Positions 18,817-27,340 of a stretch of 64,000 nt of DNA are shown in pieces. Source of the stretch: DATFDN01 sp963756495. Lineage in GTDB: Bacteria; Pseudomonadota; Alphaproteobacteria; Acetobacterales; Acetobacteraceae. A program made the position numbers and the translations under genes. The DNA lies in the NCBI GenBank assembly GCA_963756495.1, contig CAVWNS010000005.1, positions 620,001 to 684,000 on the forward strand, read 5' to 3'. The notes below the pieces were generated by a model. It was not told the DNA's origin. It ran no database searches and worked only from the letters and a program-made list of their open reading frames with translations. Position 1 is the stretch's first letter. Each line of letters begins with the position of its first letter.

Positions 18817-19362
18817 CTACGGGCGCTCCAGCACCCGATAGACGCTCGCCCGGCCGATGCCTAGCCGCTTCGCAATCTCCGCTGGACCGATGCCCTGGTC
18901 CTTCATCTGGCGCACCTGGGCCACGTCTATGGACGCCCTCCGGCCCGTGTAGACGCCGCGACCCTTGGCGGCGGCGATCCCCTCAAGCTGACGCTCGCGT
19001 CGCAGGTTCGTCTCGAACTCCGCGAAGACACCCAGCATATCGAGGAACGCCTTGCCGGCCGAGGTTGACGTGTCGATCGGCTGTTCCGTGGCGCGCAGCG
19101 TAACGCCCTTGGCCTTCAGTTCATGGACGATGTTCTGCAGGTCGCGCATGGACCGGGCGAGGCGATCAATCCGCGTGACCGTCAGCACGTCGCCACGGCG
19201 CAGGAAGTCCATGAGGGTCTGTAGCTCCGTCCGACCGTCCAGCCGCGTGCCAGACGCCTTCTCAGCGCGGATAACCTCGCACCCGGCGGCCCGCAACGCG
19301 GCCTCCTGTATCCCTAACTCCTGATCCGTGGTGCTCACCCGCGCGTATCCGTAAGTCGCCAT
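18817..19362 (-). CDS. serine recombinase (resolvase/invertase family)
   Basis: 181 residues from ATG 19362. The N-terminal catalytic domain starts ATYGYARVSTTDQELGIQ, where the Ser of RVST is the nucleophile, and continues with LTVTRIDRLARSMRDL and GKAFLDMLGVFAEFETNLRRER. The C-terminal helix-turn-helix is GIGPAEIAKRLGIGRASVYRVL. The length is typical of Tn3-type resolvases. Within the island it may resolve dimers or invert DNA; no inverted target pair was seen. Confidence 0.93.
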   Translation of the reverse strand: MATYGYARVSTTDQELGIQEAALRAAGCEVIRAEKASGTRLDGRTELQTLMDFLRRGDVLTVTRIDRLARSMRDLQNIVHELKAKGVTLRATEQPIDTSTSAGKAFLDMLGVFAEFETNLRRERQLEGIAAAKGRGVYTGRRASIDVAQVRQMKDQGIGPAEIAKRLGIGRASVYRVLERP

Positions 19363-20005
19363 CACCCGCTCCCATGTCTCGTTAGCCTCTACACCAGACC
19401 AACGTAGCGTCCCAGAAGTCAGTCTGCAACCCTAATGATACGCCTTCAGCGTCTCGCGGTGCCGTATCGCTGGAGTATACCTGTCCGAGACGCAGGGCGG
19501 CCGTGGTGGTGGCAGAGGTGGCACGGGAAAGCGCCGCGCGCTCGCTCCTGAATAACGGTTACTGGGGAAGGGGCTATTGTGCGTCCGGGTGCTCTATTCA
19601 CCGCCGGGCGGATGCTATGATCCCGCCCATCAGGTAGTCACTAGCTGGTCAGGCGACCCGCCGGCACGCATCGTGCCTCACTGCTTCGCGCCAGGGCTAG
19701 TGCTGCCTCCCGTGCGCCTCCGAGACGAGACGCGTCGTGACGCGAGCGGACCTCGGTAGGGGTGGCTAGAAGGTCGCTTCAAAAAGACGGGTGAAGCGCT
19801 GTTGTTGTTGTTGTTTGACGTTCGCCGGCTCTTTCGAGGAGTGGGTGGGGTGGTAGGGTCCCGGGAGGGCGCGGGAGTAGGGGCGGAGGTGGCCCTCGGA
19901 GTGGACCGGTTAGGGGTCCCGGCGGCCCGGGCATGACCCCGGGGGCTGTCAGTTCGACGCTCCGAGAGCCGCCGGGCGCGCGTTACTCCTGGCGGAGCGC
20001 CGGCG
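19363..20005. other. 640-bp gene-free stretch of the island
   Basis: No frame with recognisable features. There is a run of about five GTT triplets near 19799-19816 and a purine-rich, G-rich stretch from about 19830 to 19935. It contains the promoter of the serine recombinase at its left edge. Confidence 0.4.
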
Positions 20006-20722
20006 TTAGCGTCGGGACACCTTCCAATCGAGCCAGGGGCGTGCAATTCGTCCGATTAGATGGCGGGCGTCGTGGAGAGACATGGGCGGCTTTCCGGTGT
20101 CTGCGAAATACTTCCTCGCGCGACGACCGTTTTTCGTCGTTGCGGAATGCCGGTCGATTGTGGCGCTTGCGCGGAAATGCTGGACCTCGTCATGGGGCCA
20201 CTCCGGGAAGACGTGCTTCGACGGGAGTATGACCTCCTCCGCCTTCCATAATTCGGGCCAACCTTGATCAGATGCGAGAGCACGTAGAACGTCGCCCACC
20301 TCCTCGTCGGTGCTACCGAGGTCAACCCATGCGGCTTCCGGCGTGGTTGACGGTGGCGCATCGTCTCCCAAGTGCACAGTCGGCCGAAATCCCCTGAGAA
20401 CAATGCTGCCAGTTCCTGGCATCAAAACGATATGTGGAGGGTCCCAGCTACCCGACGCGCTCCGCTCGTAGATGCGCCCCGTGGTGCATAAACTACACGG
20501 GCGGTGGAGGCTGACCGAAAGGGCTCCGGACAGCAAAACAATAGCCGCTGGCGCCCGCTCGTGCACCTCCAGCGCCGTTGGGAGACAGGAGAACTCGTCG
20601 GCCAATAGCGCGAGTTCGCGCTTCCCATCCGACGCCACTATTTCACTGACCCGAACCGCTCCGTCGCCCCCGAAAGACTTCTTGGCCTCAGCTAGGTCGG
20701 CGGGGTTCCCTCCAAGCCCCAC
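20006..20722 (-). CDS. unrecognised island cargo protein
   Basis: 238 residues from GTG 20722. The sequence is balanced and globular, without signal peptide or membrane segments. Notable stretches are ALLADEFSCLPTALEVHERA, HRPCSLCTTGRIYERSASGS with a Cys pair, WVDLGSTDEEVGDVLRALAS and a basic C-terminus RHSATTKNGRRARKYF. No family is recognised. It is the only intact gene of the island that is not for DNA mobility, replication or obvious regulation, and its base composition looks somewhat less GC-rich than its surroundings. Confidence 0.6.
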   Translation of the reverse strand: MGLGGNPADLAEAKKSFGGDGAVRVSEIVASDGKRELALLADEFSCLPTALEVHERAPAAIVLLSGALSVSLHRPCSLCTTGRIYERSASGSWDPPHIVLMPGTGSIVLRGFRPTVHLGDDAPPSTTPEAAWVDLGSTDEEVGDVLRALASDQGWPELWKAEEVILPSKHVFPEWPHDEVQHFRASATIDRHSATTKNGRRARKYFADTGKPPMSLHDARHLIGRIARPWLDWKVSRR

Positions 20723-20767
20723 AGCCCAACGCTCCGCGCCGGCGGCCCCTGGCCGCCCTGAGGGCAG

Positions 20768-20791
20768 ACTAGTGGGGGCACCAGTGGGGGC
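20768..20791. repeat. 12-bp repeats, putative integrase arm sites (right)
   Basis: Two tandem 12-mers, ACTAGTGGGGGC (20768-20779) and ACCAGTGGGGGC (20780-20791), the second identical to 12231-12242 at the left end. They lie about 60 bp inside the right attachment site. Confidence 0.5.
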
Positions 20792-20852
20792 GATCCGCTT
20801 TCCGATCGTAGAACCCCATGAAAATTCAGGGTCTTAGGGGAGTATCGTTGCG

Positions 20853-20870
20853 CTGGCGGAGGGGATGGGA
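20853..20870. repeat. attachment site, right copy
   Basis: The same 18 bp as 12138-12155, here coinciding with the CCA end, discriminator and acceptor strand of tRNA-Ser(GCU). Confidence 0.85.
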
Positions 20871-20946
20871 TTCGAACCCACGATACGGGTTGACCCCGTA
20901 TAACGGTTTAGCAAACCGCCGCCTTCGGCCGCTCGGCCACCCCTCC
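20854..20946 (-). tRNA. tRNA-Ser(GCU)
   Basis: Class II tRNA on the minus strand: acceptor GGAGGGG pairs with CCCCTCC, anticodon GCT (plus 20910-20912) in loop TTTGCTAAA, a long variable arm (TACGGGGTCAACCCGTA) and T-arm GGTTCGAATCC. CCA is encoded at 20854-20856. Its 3' end is the island attachment site. Confidence 0.95.
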
Positions 20947-21040
20947 GCCGGAGCGCGACCCGGGTGCTCCGGGACACGGCGTTTGCGAATGCGCTTCTAG
21001 GCTCGTTCTTCCCGACCGTCAAACGATCCGTCAGCTCAGT

Positions 21041-22267
21041 CAGGGGAATCGCTTGAAGGTCACTGAGCTGTTCTGGTGATGAGGGCGCGACGGTAGCTTT
21101 GGTCCCAGGCTGCGGTTTTGCGTCTGACCGTGAGGCTGTCCTTGCCTGGGGCGGCGCGGATGAGGTTCATCGCCATGTGCTTGATGGTGGCCATGTTTTT
21201 CGGTCCATGCTGCGGTCCGCAGGCGCATCAGATCGTCGTGGAACACCACGTCGAGCACCCAATGCAAGCGGTTCTCAATACCCCAGTGCGCCCGCACGGC
21301 GCGCGCAAGCATTCGGGCGTCCATGGCCAGCGACGACAGGAAGAAGCGGCGTGCCGTGGTGGTTGTGCCGTCCCGCTCGACGGTTGCCTCGACCATGGCG
21401 ATGGCGCGCAGGCCGGGGAAGCGTGGCTCGCCCGGGAAGCGCCGCTCGGTGGTCAGCCAGTCCACGTCATAGCTGAGCCCGTGGCGGCGGGTCTCGATGC
21501 GGCCGTGGTCGGCGTCGATGGTCTCGAACGCCTCGCCACGGCGTTCGGTGGGGGTTTCGAAGAACGTTTCCACCTCGTCGGCCAGGCTGCGCTGATTGTC
21601 CTTGAGCGCCAGCAGGTAGTCTGCGCCGCGGTCGATGACCGCCTGAGCGATCTTGGTCTGGCATCCCATCGCATCGATGGTGACCAAGGCGCCAGTCAGG
21701 TGGAGGCGTTCCAGCAGCAGCGGGATGGCGACGATCTCGTTGGACTTCGTGCCGACCGCCTGCTGGCCCAGCACGAGCCGCTGGCGCGCCGCCCAGGCGC
21801 TGACGACGTGCAACGGATGCGCGTCGCCGCGCCGGGCCCGCCGCGAGGTCTTGCCGTCGATGGCGACGATATCCGGCGCGTCCTCGCGCAAGCCCTCGAC
21901 CCAGGCGGTGAAGCATTCGCAGAACAGGCCGGGATCAAGCGCATTCATCACGTCGTTGAGCGTGTCGTGCGACGGGATGCCTCGCTTAAACGGCAGCAGG
22001 GTCCGTAGAAACGCGAGCTTCTTGCGGCCCCAGACCCACATCGCGACGAAGTCCTCGGCCCCGGCCAGCGTCGCGCACACAACGACCCGCATGACCTCGG
22101 GCAGCGGATAAACCACCTTGCCGGGCTGACGCGGATCGTCGAGCGCCGAAAAATGGTCGAGCAGAGCCGGGCCAGCCATCGGGAAACCTCCTCAGGAGAG
22201 GTCTCCCACAATTCAGATTTCACGCCGCGCCGGAATCCCCCCTCGCCCGGTTCAAGCGATTGCCCTG
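21041..22267. mobile_element. ISAs1-family insertion sequence
   Basis: Ends start CAGGGGAATCGCTTGAA (21041 inward) and CAGGGCAATCGCTTGAA (22267 inward, other strand). Flanks carry TCAGCTCAG on both sides (21031-21039 and 22268-22276), a 9-bp target duplication within the range for ISAs1. The element is 1227 bp. The right-hand duplication contains the stop codon of the GST gene, so insertion left that gene's coding sequence intact. Confidence 0.88.
21060..22179 (-). pseudogene. ISAs1-family transposase, C-terminal frameshift
   Basis: From ATG 22179 the frame has IVAIDGKTSRRARRGD, VTIDAMGCQTKIAQAVIDRG, YLLALKDNQRSLADEVE and RAHWGIENRLHWVLDVVFHD. After LMRLRT (near 21215) the usual end, HGPKNMATIKHMAMNLIRAA then TAAWDQSYRRALI, lies in another frame and stops at 21060. 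One base change explains it. The total length fits the family. It is a different subgroup from the ISAs1 copy at 550-1693. Confidence 0.87.
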
Positions 22268-22894
22268 TCAGCTCAGCGCCACCTCGAAGCCCCGGACGGT
22301 GGCCGGGCGGGCCATCATCTGGCGGTACCACCGCCCGATATTGGGGAAGTCGGCCAGATCGACCTGATGGCGCTCGTGGCGCCAGGCCCAGCCGAGGATG
22401 GCGAAGTCGGCGATCGAGACGTCGCCGCCCACGTACTCCACCGTGCCCAGGCGCTTGTCGAGGACGCCGTACAGGCGACGGGTCTCCTTGCTATAGCGCG
22501 CCAAGCCGTAGCGTCGATCCTGCTCGTTCTCGACTTGCAGGAAGTGATGCACTTGGCCCGGCATCGGGCCGAAGCCGCCCATCTGCCAGTTCAGCCACTC
22601 GTACACGGGTACCCGCCGGCGGAGATCGGTGGGCAGGAACTGGCCGGTCTTCTCGCCCAGGTAGAGCAGGATCGCGCCCAACTCGAACACGCTGATCGGC
22701 GCGCCGCCCGGCCCCTCCGGGTCCACGATGGCGGGGATGCGGTTGTTCGGGCTGATCTTCAGGAACTCCGGCCGGAACTGTTCGTCCTGGGAAATGTTCA
22801 CCGTCCGCACGTCGTAGGGCAGGCCCATCTCCTCCAGCGCCACGCTGATCTTGCGGCCGTTCGGCGTATTCCAGGTCCACAATTCGATGGGCAT
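22268..22894 (-). CDS. glutathione S-transferase, YfcG/YghU-like
   Basis: 208 residues from ATG 22894, with GGAG upstream. The thioredoxin-like N-terminal domain (IELWTWNTPNGRKISVALEE, then SPNNRIPAIVDPEG and the glutathione-binding SVFELGAILLYLGEKTG) matches the Nu-class disulfide-bond oxidoreductases, in which the T/N near residues 9-11 contacts glutathione. The helical C-terminal domain spans residues 90-205. Its stop codon is in the 9-bp duplication made by the adjacent ISAs1. It is 47 bp downstream of a nitroreductase gene. Confidence 0.9.
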   Translation of the reverse strand: MPIELWTWNTPNGRKISVALEEMGLPYDVRTVNISQDEQFRPEFLKISPNNRIPAIVDPEGPGGAPISVFELGAILLYLGEKTGQFLPTDLRRRVPVYEWLNWQMGGFGPMPGQVHHFLQVENEQDRRYGLARYSKETRRLYGVLDKRLGTVEYVGGDVSIADFAILGWAWRHERHQVDLADFPNIGRWYRQMMARPATVRGFEVALS

Positions 22895-22941
22895 GATCCG
22901 TCTCCTTCGGTCAGCGGCTGTGCACGCGCCGCGATGGGCCC

Positions 22942-23499
22942 TCAATCCCAGAGGGCGACGTGCGCGGCAAGCCCGGGCCGTGGCGCCGGGGAGGGTTCGC
23001 CGGCCGGCGTGCCGATGTAGAGGAAGCCCACGATGGCATCGTCCGCGTCGAGCCCCAGCGCTTGCTTCACCGCGGCATCGTAAGCCGGCGCGCCGGTCTT
23101 CCACATCGCCCCGAAGCCGAGTGCCTGGGCCGCCAGCATCACGTTCTCCGCCGCCGCGCCGGCGGCCAGGAGCTGTTCGAGTTCCGGGATCTTGTGATCC
23201 CTCCGCAGGCGCGCGGCGGCGACCACGATCAGCGGCGCGCGCAACGCCTTGCCGCGCTCACGCGCGCATTCCTCCGCCGATGCGCCGGGCTCGCGCGCGC
23301 GCAGCGACCGCGCCAGAAGCTCACCGAACGCCTCGCGCCGCGCTTCGGGGATGACGACAAAACGCCACGGGCGCAGGCGGCCGTGGTCGGGTGCGCGCAG
23401 CCCGGCGCTCAGGATGGCGTCCAGCGCCCCCTGGTCCGGGCCGGGCGGGGCGAGGCGGGTCGCCGAGTGGCGGCTGAGCAGCAGGTCCATCGCGTCCAT
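22942..23499 (-). CDS. nitroreductase family protein, YdjA-like
   Basis: 185 residues from ATG 23499. It begins MDLLLSRHSATRLAPPGP, with the RxS/R motif for FMN phosphate binding, then AGLRAPDHGRLRPWRFVVIP and AENVMLAAQALGFGAMWKTG. These match the small YdjA/RutE-type FMN nitroreductases that act as homodimers using NAD(P)H. It lies 27 bp downstream of nagA and probably shares its transcript. Confidence 0.9.
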   Translation of the reverse strand: MDAMDLLLSRHSATRLAPPGPDQGALDAILSAGLRAPDHGRLRPWRFVVIPEARREAFGELLARSLRAREPGASAEECARERGKALRAPLIVVAAARLRRDHKIPELEQLLAAGAAAENVMLAAQALGFGAMWKTGAPAYDAAVKQALGLDADDAIVGFLYIGTPAGEPSPAPRPGLAAHVALWD

Positions 23500-23526
23500 C
23501 GAGTTCCTCCGTCTGTCGCGGCGAGA

Positions 23527-24675
23527 CTACGGCCCGCCTCGTTGACCGGCCACCCACACCGCCGCAACGCTGACAGCCTCGGTGATCGCCACGGCGTCGG
23601 CCACGGCACCGGGCAGCAGGCGCCCACGCTCGGCCACCAGGCCAAGGAAATCGGCCGGCGTGGTGGCGGCCATCCGCAGCGCCTCGGCAAGCGAGGCGCC
23701 CATCAGCCCCATCGCGTTGCGCACGGCGGTGGCCATGTCGAGATGCGCGCCGGCGAGCACGCCGTCCTCGGTGGTCAGCCGGCCGTCCACGACGCGCACC
23801 GTCCGGCCGTGCAGGCGGAAGGCGGTGAGGTCCGATCCGACCGACGCCATGGCATCGGTCACCAGCATCAGCCGCCCCGCGCCCTTCGCCCGCAGCGCCA
23901 GCCGCAAATTCGCCGGATGCACGTGATGCCCGTCGGCGATGATCCCGGCATGGGCGTCCGAGCCCAGCGCCGCGCCGACCGGGCCGGGGTCGCGGCCGGC
24001 GAGCGGCGGCATCGCGTTGAACAGGTGCGTGCAGCCCCGCGCACCCGCCGCGAGCGCCTGTTGCGCCGTCTCCCACGAGGCGGCGCTGTGGCCGATGGAA
24101 ACAATCACGCCGGCGCGGACCAGCCGTGCGAGCGCGGCGGCGCCGACCCGCTCGGGGGCGAGCGTGACCAGCAGCGGGCGCGGCGTCTCGTCGCAGAGGA
24201 ACCGGAGATCATCCTCGGCGATCGCGCGGATCAGCGCCCCGGGATGGGCGCCCTTGCGGGCCGGGTTGAGGAACGGGCCTTCGAGGTGCAGGCCCAGGAT
24301 GCCCGGCTCGTCGTCCCGCATCGCCGCGCGCACGGCGGTCGCGGCGGCGCGCATCGTCGCGTCCGTGTCGGTGATGAGGGTCGCCAGCAGCGCGGTGGTG
24401 CCGAACCGCCGGTGCGCGCCGGCGATGGCCCGCAAGGTCGGTCGGGACGGGGCGTCGTTGAACAGCACGCCGCCGCCGCCGTTCACCTGCACGTCGATGA
24501 AGCCCGGCGCAAGGATCAGGTCGGGGGCGAGGCGCTCGACCGGCATTCCCCTCAGATCGGCGCCGGCGCGTACGTCGCGCACCCGCCCGCCCTCGACGAC
24601 GAGGGCGGCGTCGGAGAGCATCGCCTCGCCGGTGAACAGGCGGGCGGCGTGGATGGCATGCTGCGTGCCGTTCAT
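23527..24675 (-). CDS. nagA: N-acetylglucosamine-6-phosphate deacetylase
   Basis: 382 residues from ATG 24675, which overlaps the murQ stop (ATGA). NagA removes acetate from GlcNAc-6-P, giving glucosamine-6-P. The amidohydrolase barrel shows GFIDVQVNGGGGVLFND, LGLHLEGPFLNPARKGAHP, IGHSAASWETAQQAL, HLFNAMPPLAGRDPG and the catalytic-Asp region LVTDAMASVGS. The metal-binding Glu and His residues are present. Placement after murQ makes it the step after MurNAc-6-P etherase in cell-wall recycling. Confidence 0.95.
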   Translation of the reverse strand: MNGTQHAIHAARLFTGEAMLSDAALVVEGGRVRDVRAGADLRGMPVERLAPDLILAPGFIDVQVNGGGGVLFNDAPSRPTLRAIAGAHRRFGTTALLATLITDTDATMRAAATAVRAAMRDDEPGILGLHLEGPFLNPARKGAHPGALIRAIAEDDLRFLCDETPRPLLVTLAPERVGAAALARLVRAGVIVSIGHSAASWETAQQALAAGARGCTHLFNAMPPLAGRDPGPVGAALGSDAHAGIIADGHHVHPANLRLALRAKGAGRLMLVTDAMASVGSDLTAFRLHGRTVRVVDGRLTTEDGVLAGAHLDMATAVRNAMGLMGASLAEALRMAATTPADFLGLVAERGRLLPGAVADAVAITEAVSVAAVWVAGQRGGP

Positions 24676-25576
24676 CCGCCCAACTCCGCCAGGGCGGGGC
24701 GGAGATGGCCGTGATGGCGCGCCAGCGCCGTCTCGGCGGCCGCGCGGTCCAGGCCGCGAAGGATCAGGGCGGCAAGCTTCACCTTGCCGTCGGCTGCCGC
24801 GAGGGCGGCCCGTATCGCCTCCGGTTCGCCGCCGCAAAGGCCGGCCAGCATCCGCTCGGCCCGGCGCCGCAGCTTGTCGTTGCGGGCGAGTATATCGACC
24901 ATCTGGCCGCGATACACGCGCCCCAGGCGCACCATGAGCGCGGTGGAGAACAGGTTGAGGGCCGCCTTCTGCGCCGTTCCGGCCTTCATGCGGGTGGACC
25001 CGGCGATCGCCTCGGCGCCGGTCTCGACCAGCACCGGAAATGCGGCAGCCTCCAGCAGCCTGGCGCCACGGCTGTTGGCGACGCCGATGGTCAGCGCGCC
25101 TCGCGCCCGAGCCTCGGCCACGCAGGCCAGCGTGAACGGGGTCGCGCCACTGGCGGCCACGCCCACCAGGACATCGGCCGGGCCGAGTCCCCCGCGGCGA
25201 CTTCGCCGCGCGCGAGGTCGTCGCGGTCCTCGGCGTTCTCCACCGCCCGCAGCAGCGCGCCGGGGCCGCCGGCCATCATCAGGAGCAGGCGATCCTCCGG
25301 CCAATCGAAGGTCGGCGTCAGCTCGGCACCGTCCTGCACGGCGATGCGCCCGGACGTGCCGGCGCCGGCGTAGGCCAGACGCCCGCCCGAAGCGAGACGC
25401 TCCGTGGCGGCGTCCACCGCGCGGCCGAGCGCGGGCAGGGCGGGCCCGAGGGCGGCGATCGCGGCGAGCTGGCCCTCCCACAGCGCGGCGAGTATCGCCG
25501 GAACATCCCAGGAGTCCAGGGTGGCGAAGCGGTCATCGGTCCGCTCGGTGTCGGGCAGGGGTGTTCGCGGCGTCAC
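24672..25576 (-). pseudogene. murQ: N-acetylmuramic acid 6-phosphate etherase, frameshifted
   Basis: MurQ cleaves the lactyl ether of MurNAc-6-P to give GlcNAc-6-P. From GTG 25576, overlapping the permease stop, the SIS-domain N-half reads ATLDSWDVPAILAALWEGQL and GGRLAYAGAGTSGRIAVQDG. At a run of five C (plus 25189-25193) the frame is lost; the other frame continues LGPADVLVGVAASGATPFTL, VLVETGAEAIAGSTRMKAGTAQ and the helical C-terminus. One missing G on the coding strand explains it. Both halves are otherwise well conserved, so a sequencing error or very recent mutation is likely. Confidence 0.9.
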
Positions 25577-26382
25577 GGGCGGCCTTTCAGGCGGGGGTCC
25601 AACCGGTCCTGCAGACCGTCGCCGAGGAGGTTAAACCCGAGCGAGGCGAGCAGGATGCCTGCCCCGGAAAACGCGGCGGGCCAGGGCGAGAGGAACAGGA
25701 AGCCGCGGCTCTCGGCCAGCATCCGCCCGAGCGAGGGCGTGGGCGGCTGGGTGCCGAGGCCGAGGAAGGAGAGCGAGGCCTCCACCAGGATCGCGGTGGA
25801 CAGCGAGAGGCTCGCCTGCACCAGGATCACCGCCGCGAGGTTCGGCAGCACGTGGCGCGCCAGGATGCGCGCGGGCGTCGCGCCGATCGCGCGCGCGGCG
25901 GCCACCATCTCGCCGTCGCGCAGGACCAGCGCCGGCGCGCGGAGCGTGCGCGCGAAGATCGGCACATAGACGACGCCGATCGCCACCGCCGCGCCCAGTG
26001 CGCCGGGGCCGAGCAGGGCGACGACACCGATCGCGAGCAGGATCACCGGAAAGGCGAACAGGATGTCCATCGCGCGCATTAGCATGCGGTCCAGCCAGCC
26101 GCCGTTCCAGGCCGCCAGCAGCCCGAGCGTGCCGCCGAGCGACAGCGCGCCGCCGACCGAGGCGGCGGAGACGGCGAACAGCGTGCGCAGCCCGAACAGC
26201 AGCCGCGCCAGCACGTCGCGGCCCAGATTGTCGGTGCCGAGCGGATGCGCCACCGATGGCGCGGCCAGCCGGGCCAGGATGTCCTGCGCGTCAGGCGGGA
26301 CCGCGATCCAGGGCGCGAGCAGGGCCAATGCCGCGAGCGCCACGATCAGGCTCGCGCCCAAGCGCAGGACCAGCGCGTTCAC
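25573..26382 (-). CDS. peptide-type ABC transporter permease, DppC/OppC-like
   Basis: 269 residues from GTG 26382. It has an N-terminal membrane helix, the conserved HPLGTDNLGRDVLARLLFG block, and four or five further membrane segments. The EAA-type loop ARAIGATPARILARHVLPNL would contact an ATPase. It overlaps murQ (GTGA) and follows the other permease by 10 bp. By context the substrate is likely a cell-wall peptide or amino sugar, but this is inference. Confidence 0.92.
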   Translation of the reverse strand: MNALVLRLGASLIVALAALALLAPWIAVPPDAQDILARLAAPSVAHPLGTDNLGRDVLARLLFGLRTLFAVSAASVGGALSLGGTLGLLAAWNGGWLDRMLMRAMDILFAFPVILLAIGVVALLGPGALGAAVAIGVVYVPIFARTLRAPALVLRDGEMVAAARAIGATPARILARHVLPNLAAVILVQASLSLSTAILVEASLSFLGLGTQPPTPSLGRMLAESRGFLFLSPWPAAFSGAGILLASLGFNLLGDGLQDRLDPRLKGRP

Positions 26383-26392
26383 CCGCGCAACC

Positions 26393-27340
26393 TCACGCGC
26401 GCAGCCGCGGGTCGAGCACGGCGTAGAGCCCATCCACCACCGCGTTGACGACCAGGAAGGCGAGGGTGGCGAGCAGGATGGCCGCCTGCACCAGCGGATA
26501 GTCACGCTCGGCGATGCCGCCGACCATCAGCCGGCCCAGTCCGGGCAGCGCGAACACCTGCTCCACCACGACCGAGCCGCCGAACAGGTAGCCGGCCAGG
26601 ATGCCGGCGGCGGTGGTGAAGGGCAGCAGCGCGTTGCGCAGACCGTGGCGCAGCAGCACGACGAGATCCGGCAGCCCCTTGGCCCGCGCGGTGCGCACAT
26701 AATCCTGACCCAGCGCCTCCTGCATCGAGGCGCGCAGGATGCGGGCGAGCGAGGCGGTGGCGGGAAGCGCGATGGCCGCCACCGGGAGCGCCGCATGGGT
26801 CAGATTGCCGATCGGATCGCGCCCCAGCGGGACCCAGCCGACGGCCGCCCAACCCGGCGCGAGCGCCGCGACCGCATAGAGCGCCATGATCCCCAGCCAG
26901 AACGGCGGCACGGTCAGGCCGGCGATGCTCACGAGCCGGATGACCAGCCCGGGGATCGGCGCGCGCACCGTCGCCATCGCGCAGCCGAGGGGGATCGCGG
27001 ACAGCACCGCGAGCAGCAAACCCAGCAGGGTCAGCTCCGCCGTCACCCCCGCCGCCGCCGCGATCTCGGCCAGCACGGGCTGCCCGGTCGAGAGGCTCGC
27101 CCCCAGATCGCCGTGCAGCGCGCGGGCGAGCCACCGCGCGTACTGCACCAGGAATGGCTCATCCAGCCCGAGCCGGTGACGCAGCGCGGCGATCCCGGCC
27201 GGGGTCACCTCGGCGTTGGCGCCCAGCATGAGCTGCACGGCGTCGCCCGGGATCAGCCGGATCAACAGGAAGCTGAGCACGGAGACGCCGAGGCCGGTGA
27301 GGATCAGCTCGCCGCCCCGACGCAGGGCGGCACCCCTCAC
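26393..27340 (-). CDS. peptide-type ABC transporter permease, DppB/OppB-like
   Basis: 315 residues from GTG 27340, overlapping the stop of the binding-protein gene. The DppB N-terminus (LSFLLIRLIPGDAVQLMLG), the periplasmic segment with LGLDEPFLVQYARWL, the EAA loop YVRTARAKGLPDLVVLLRHGLRNALLP and the terminal VDGLYAVLDPRLRA are typical. Six membrane helices are expected. It pairs with the downstream permease. Confidence 0.93.
   Translation of the reverse strand: MRGAALRRGGELILTGLGVSVLSFLLIRLIPGDAVQLMLGANAEVTPAGIAALRHRLGLDEPFLVQYARWLARALHGDLGASLSTGQPVLAEIAAAAGVTAELTLLGLLLAVLSAIPLGCAMATVRAPIPGLVIRLVSIAGLTVPPFWLGIMALYAVAALAPGWAAVGWVPLGRDPIGNLTHAALPVAAIALPATASLARILRASMQEALGQDYVRTARAKGLPDLVVLLRHGLRNALLPFTTAAGILAGYLFGGSVVVEQVFALPGLGRLMVGGIAERDYPLVQAAILLATLAFLVVNAVVDGLYAVLDPRLRA

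Larger units (their letters stand above)
12138..20870. mobile_element. integrative genomic island at tRNA-Ser(GCU)
   Basis: The 8.7-kb segment is bounded by an exact 18-bp direct repeat (12138-12155 and 20853-20870). The right copy is the 3' end of a tRNA-Ser gene, the classic attachment site of tyrosine-integrase islands. Inside are a tyrosine integrase reading inward from the left end, a RepA-like ATPase, an IS21, a degraded hypothetical, a ribbon-helix-helix gene, a serine recombinase and one unrecognised cargo gene. Unusually, the integrase sits at the end away from the tRNA. Confidence 0.82.

Noticed and set aside
19799..19816. GTT triplet run considered as a phase-variable tract
   Set aside because: It is short and not inside or just upstream of any supported gene.
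19678..20046. A 122-codon frame on the minus strand of the island
   Set aside because: Low-complexity Arg/Pro/Ser/Asn sequence created by the G-rich and GTT tracts; no start signal.
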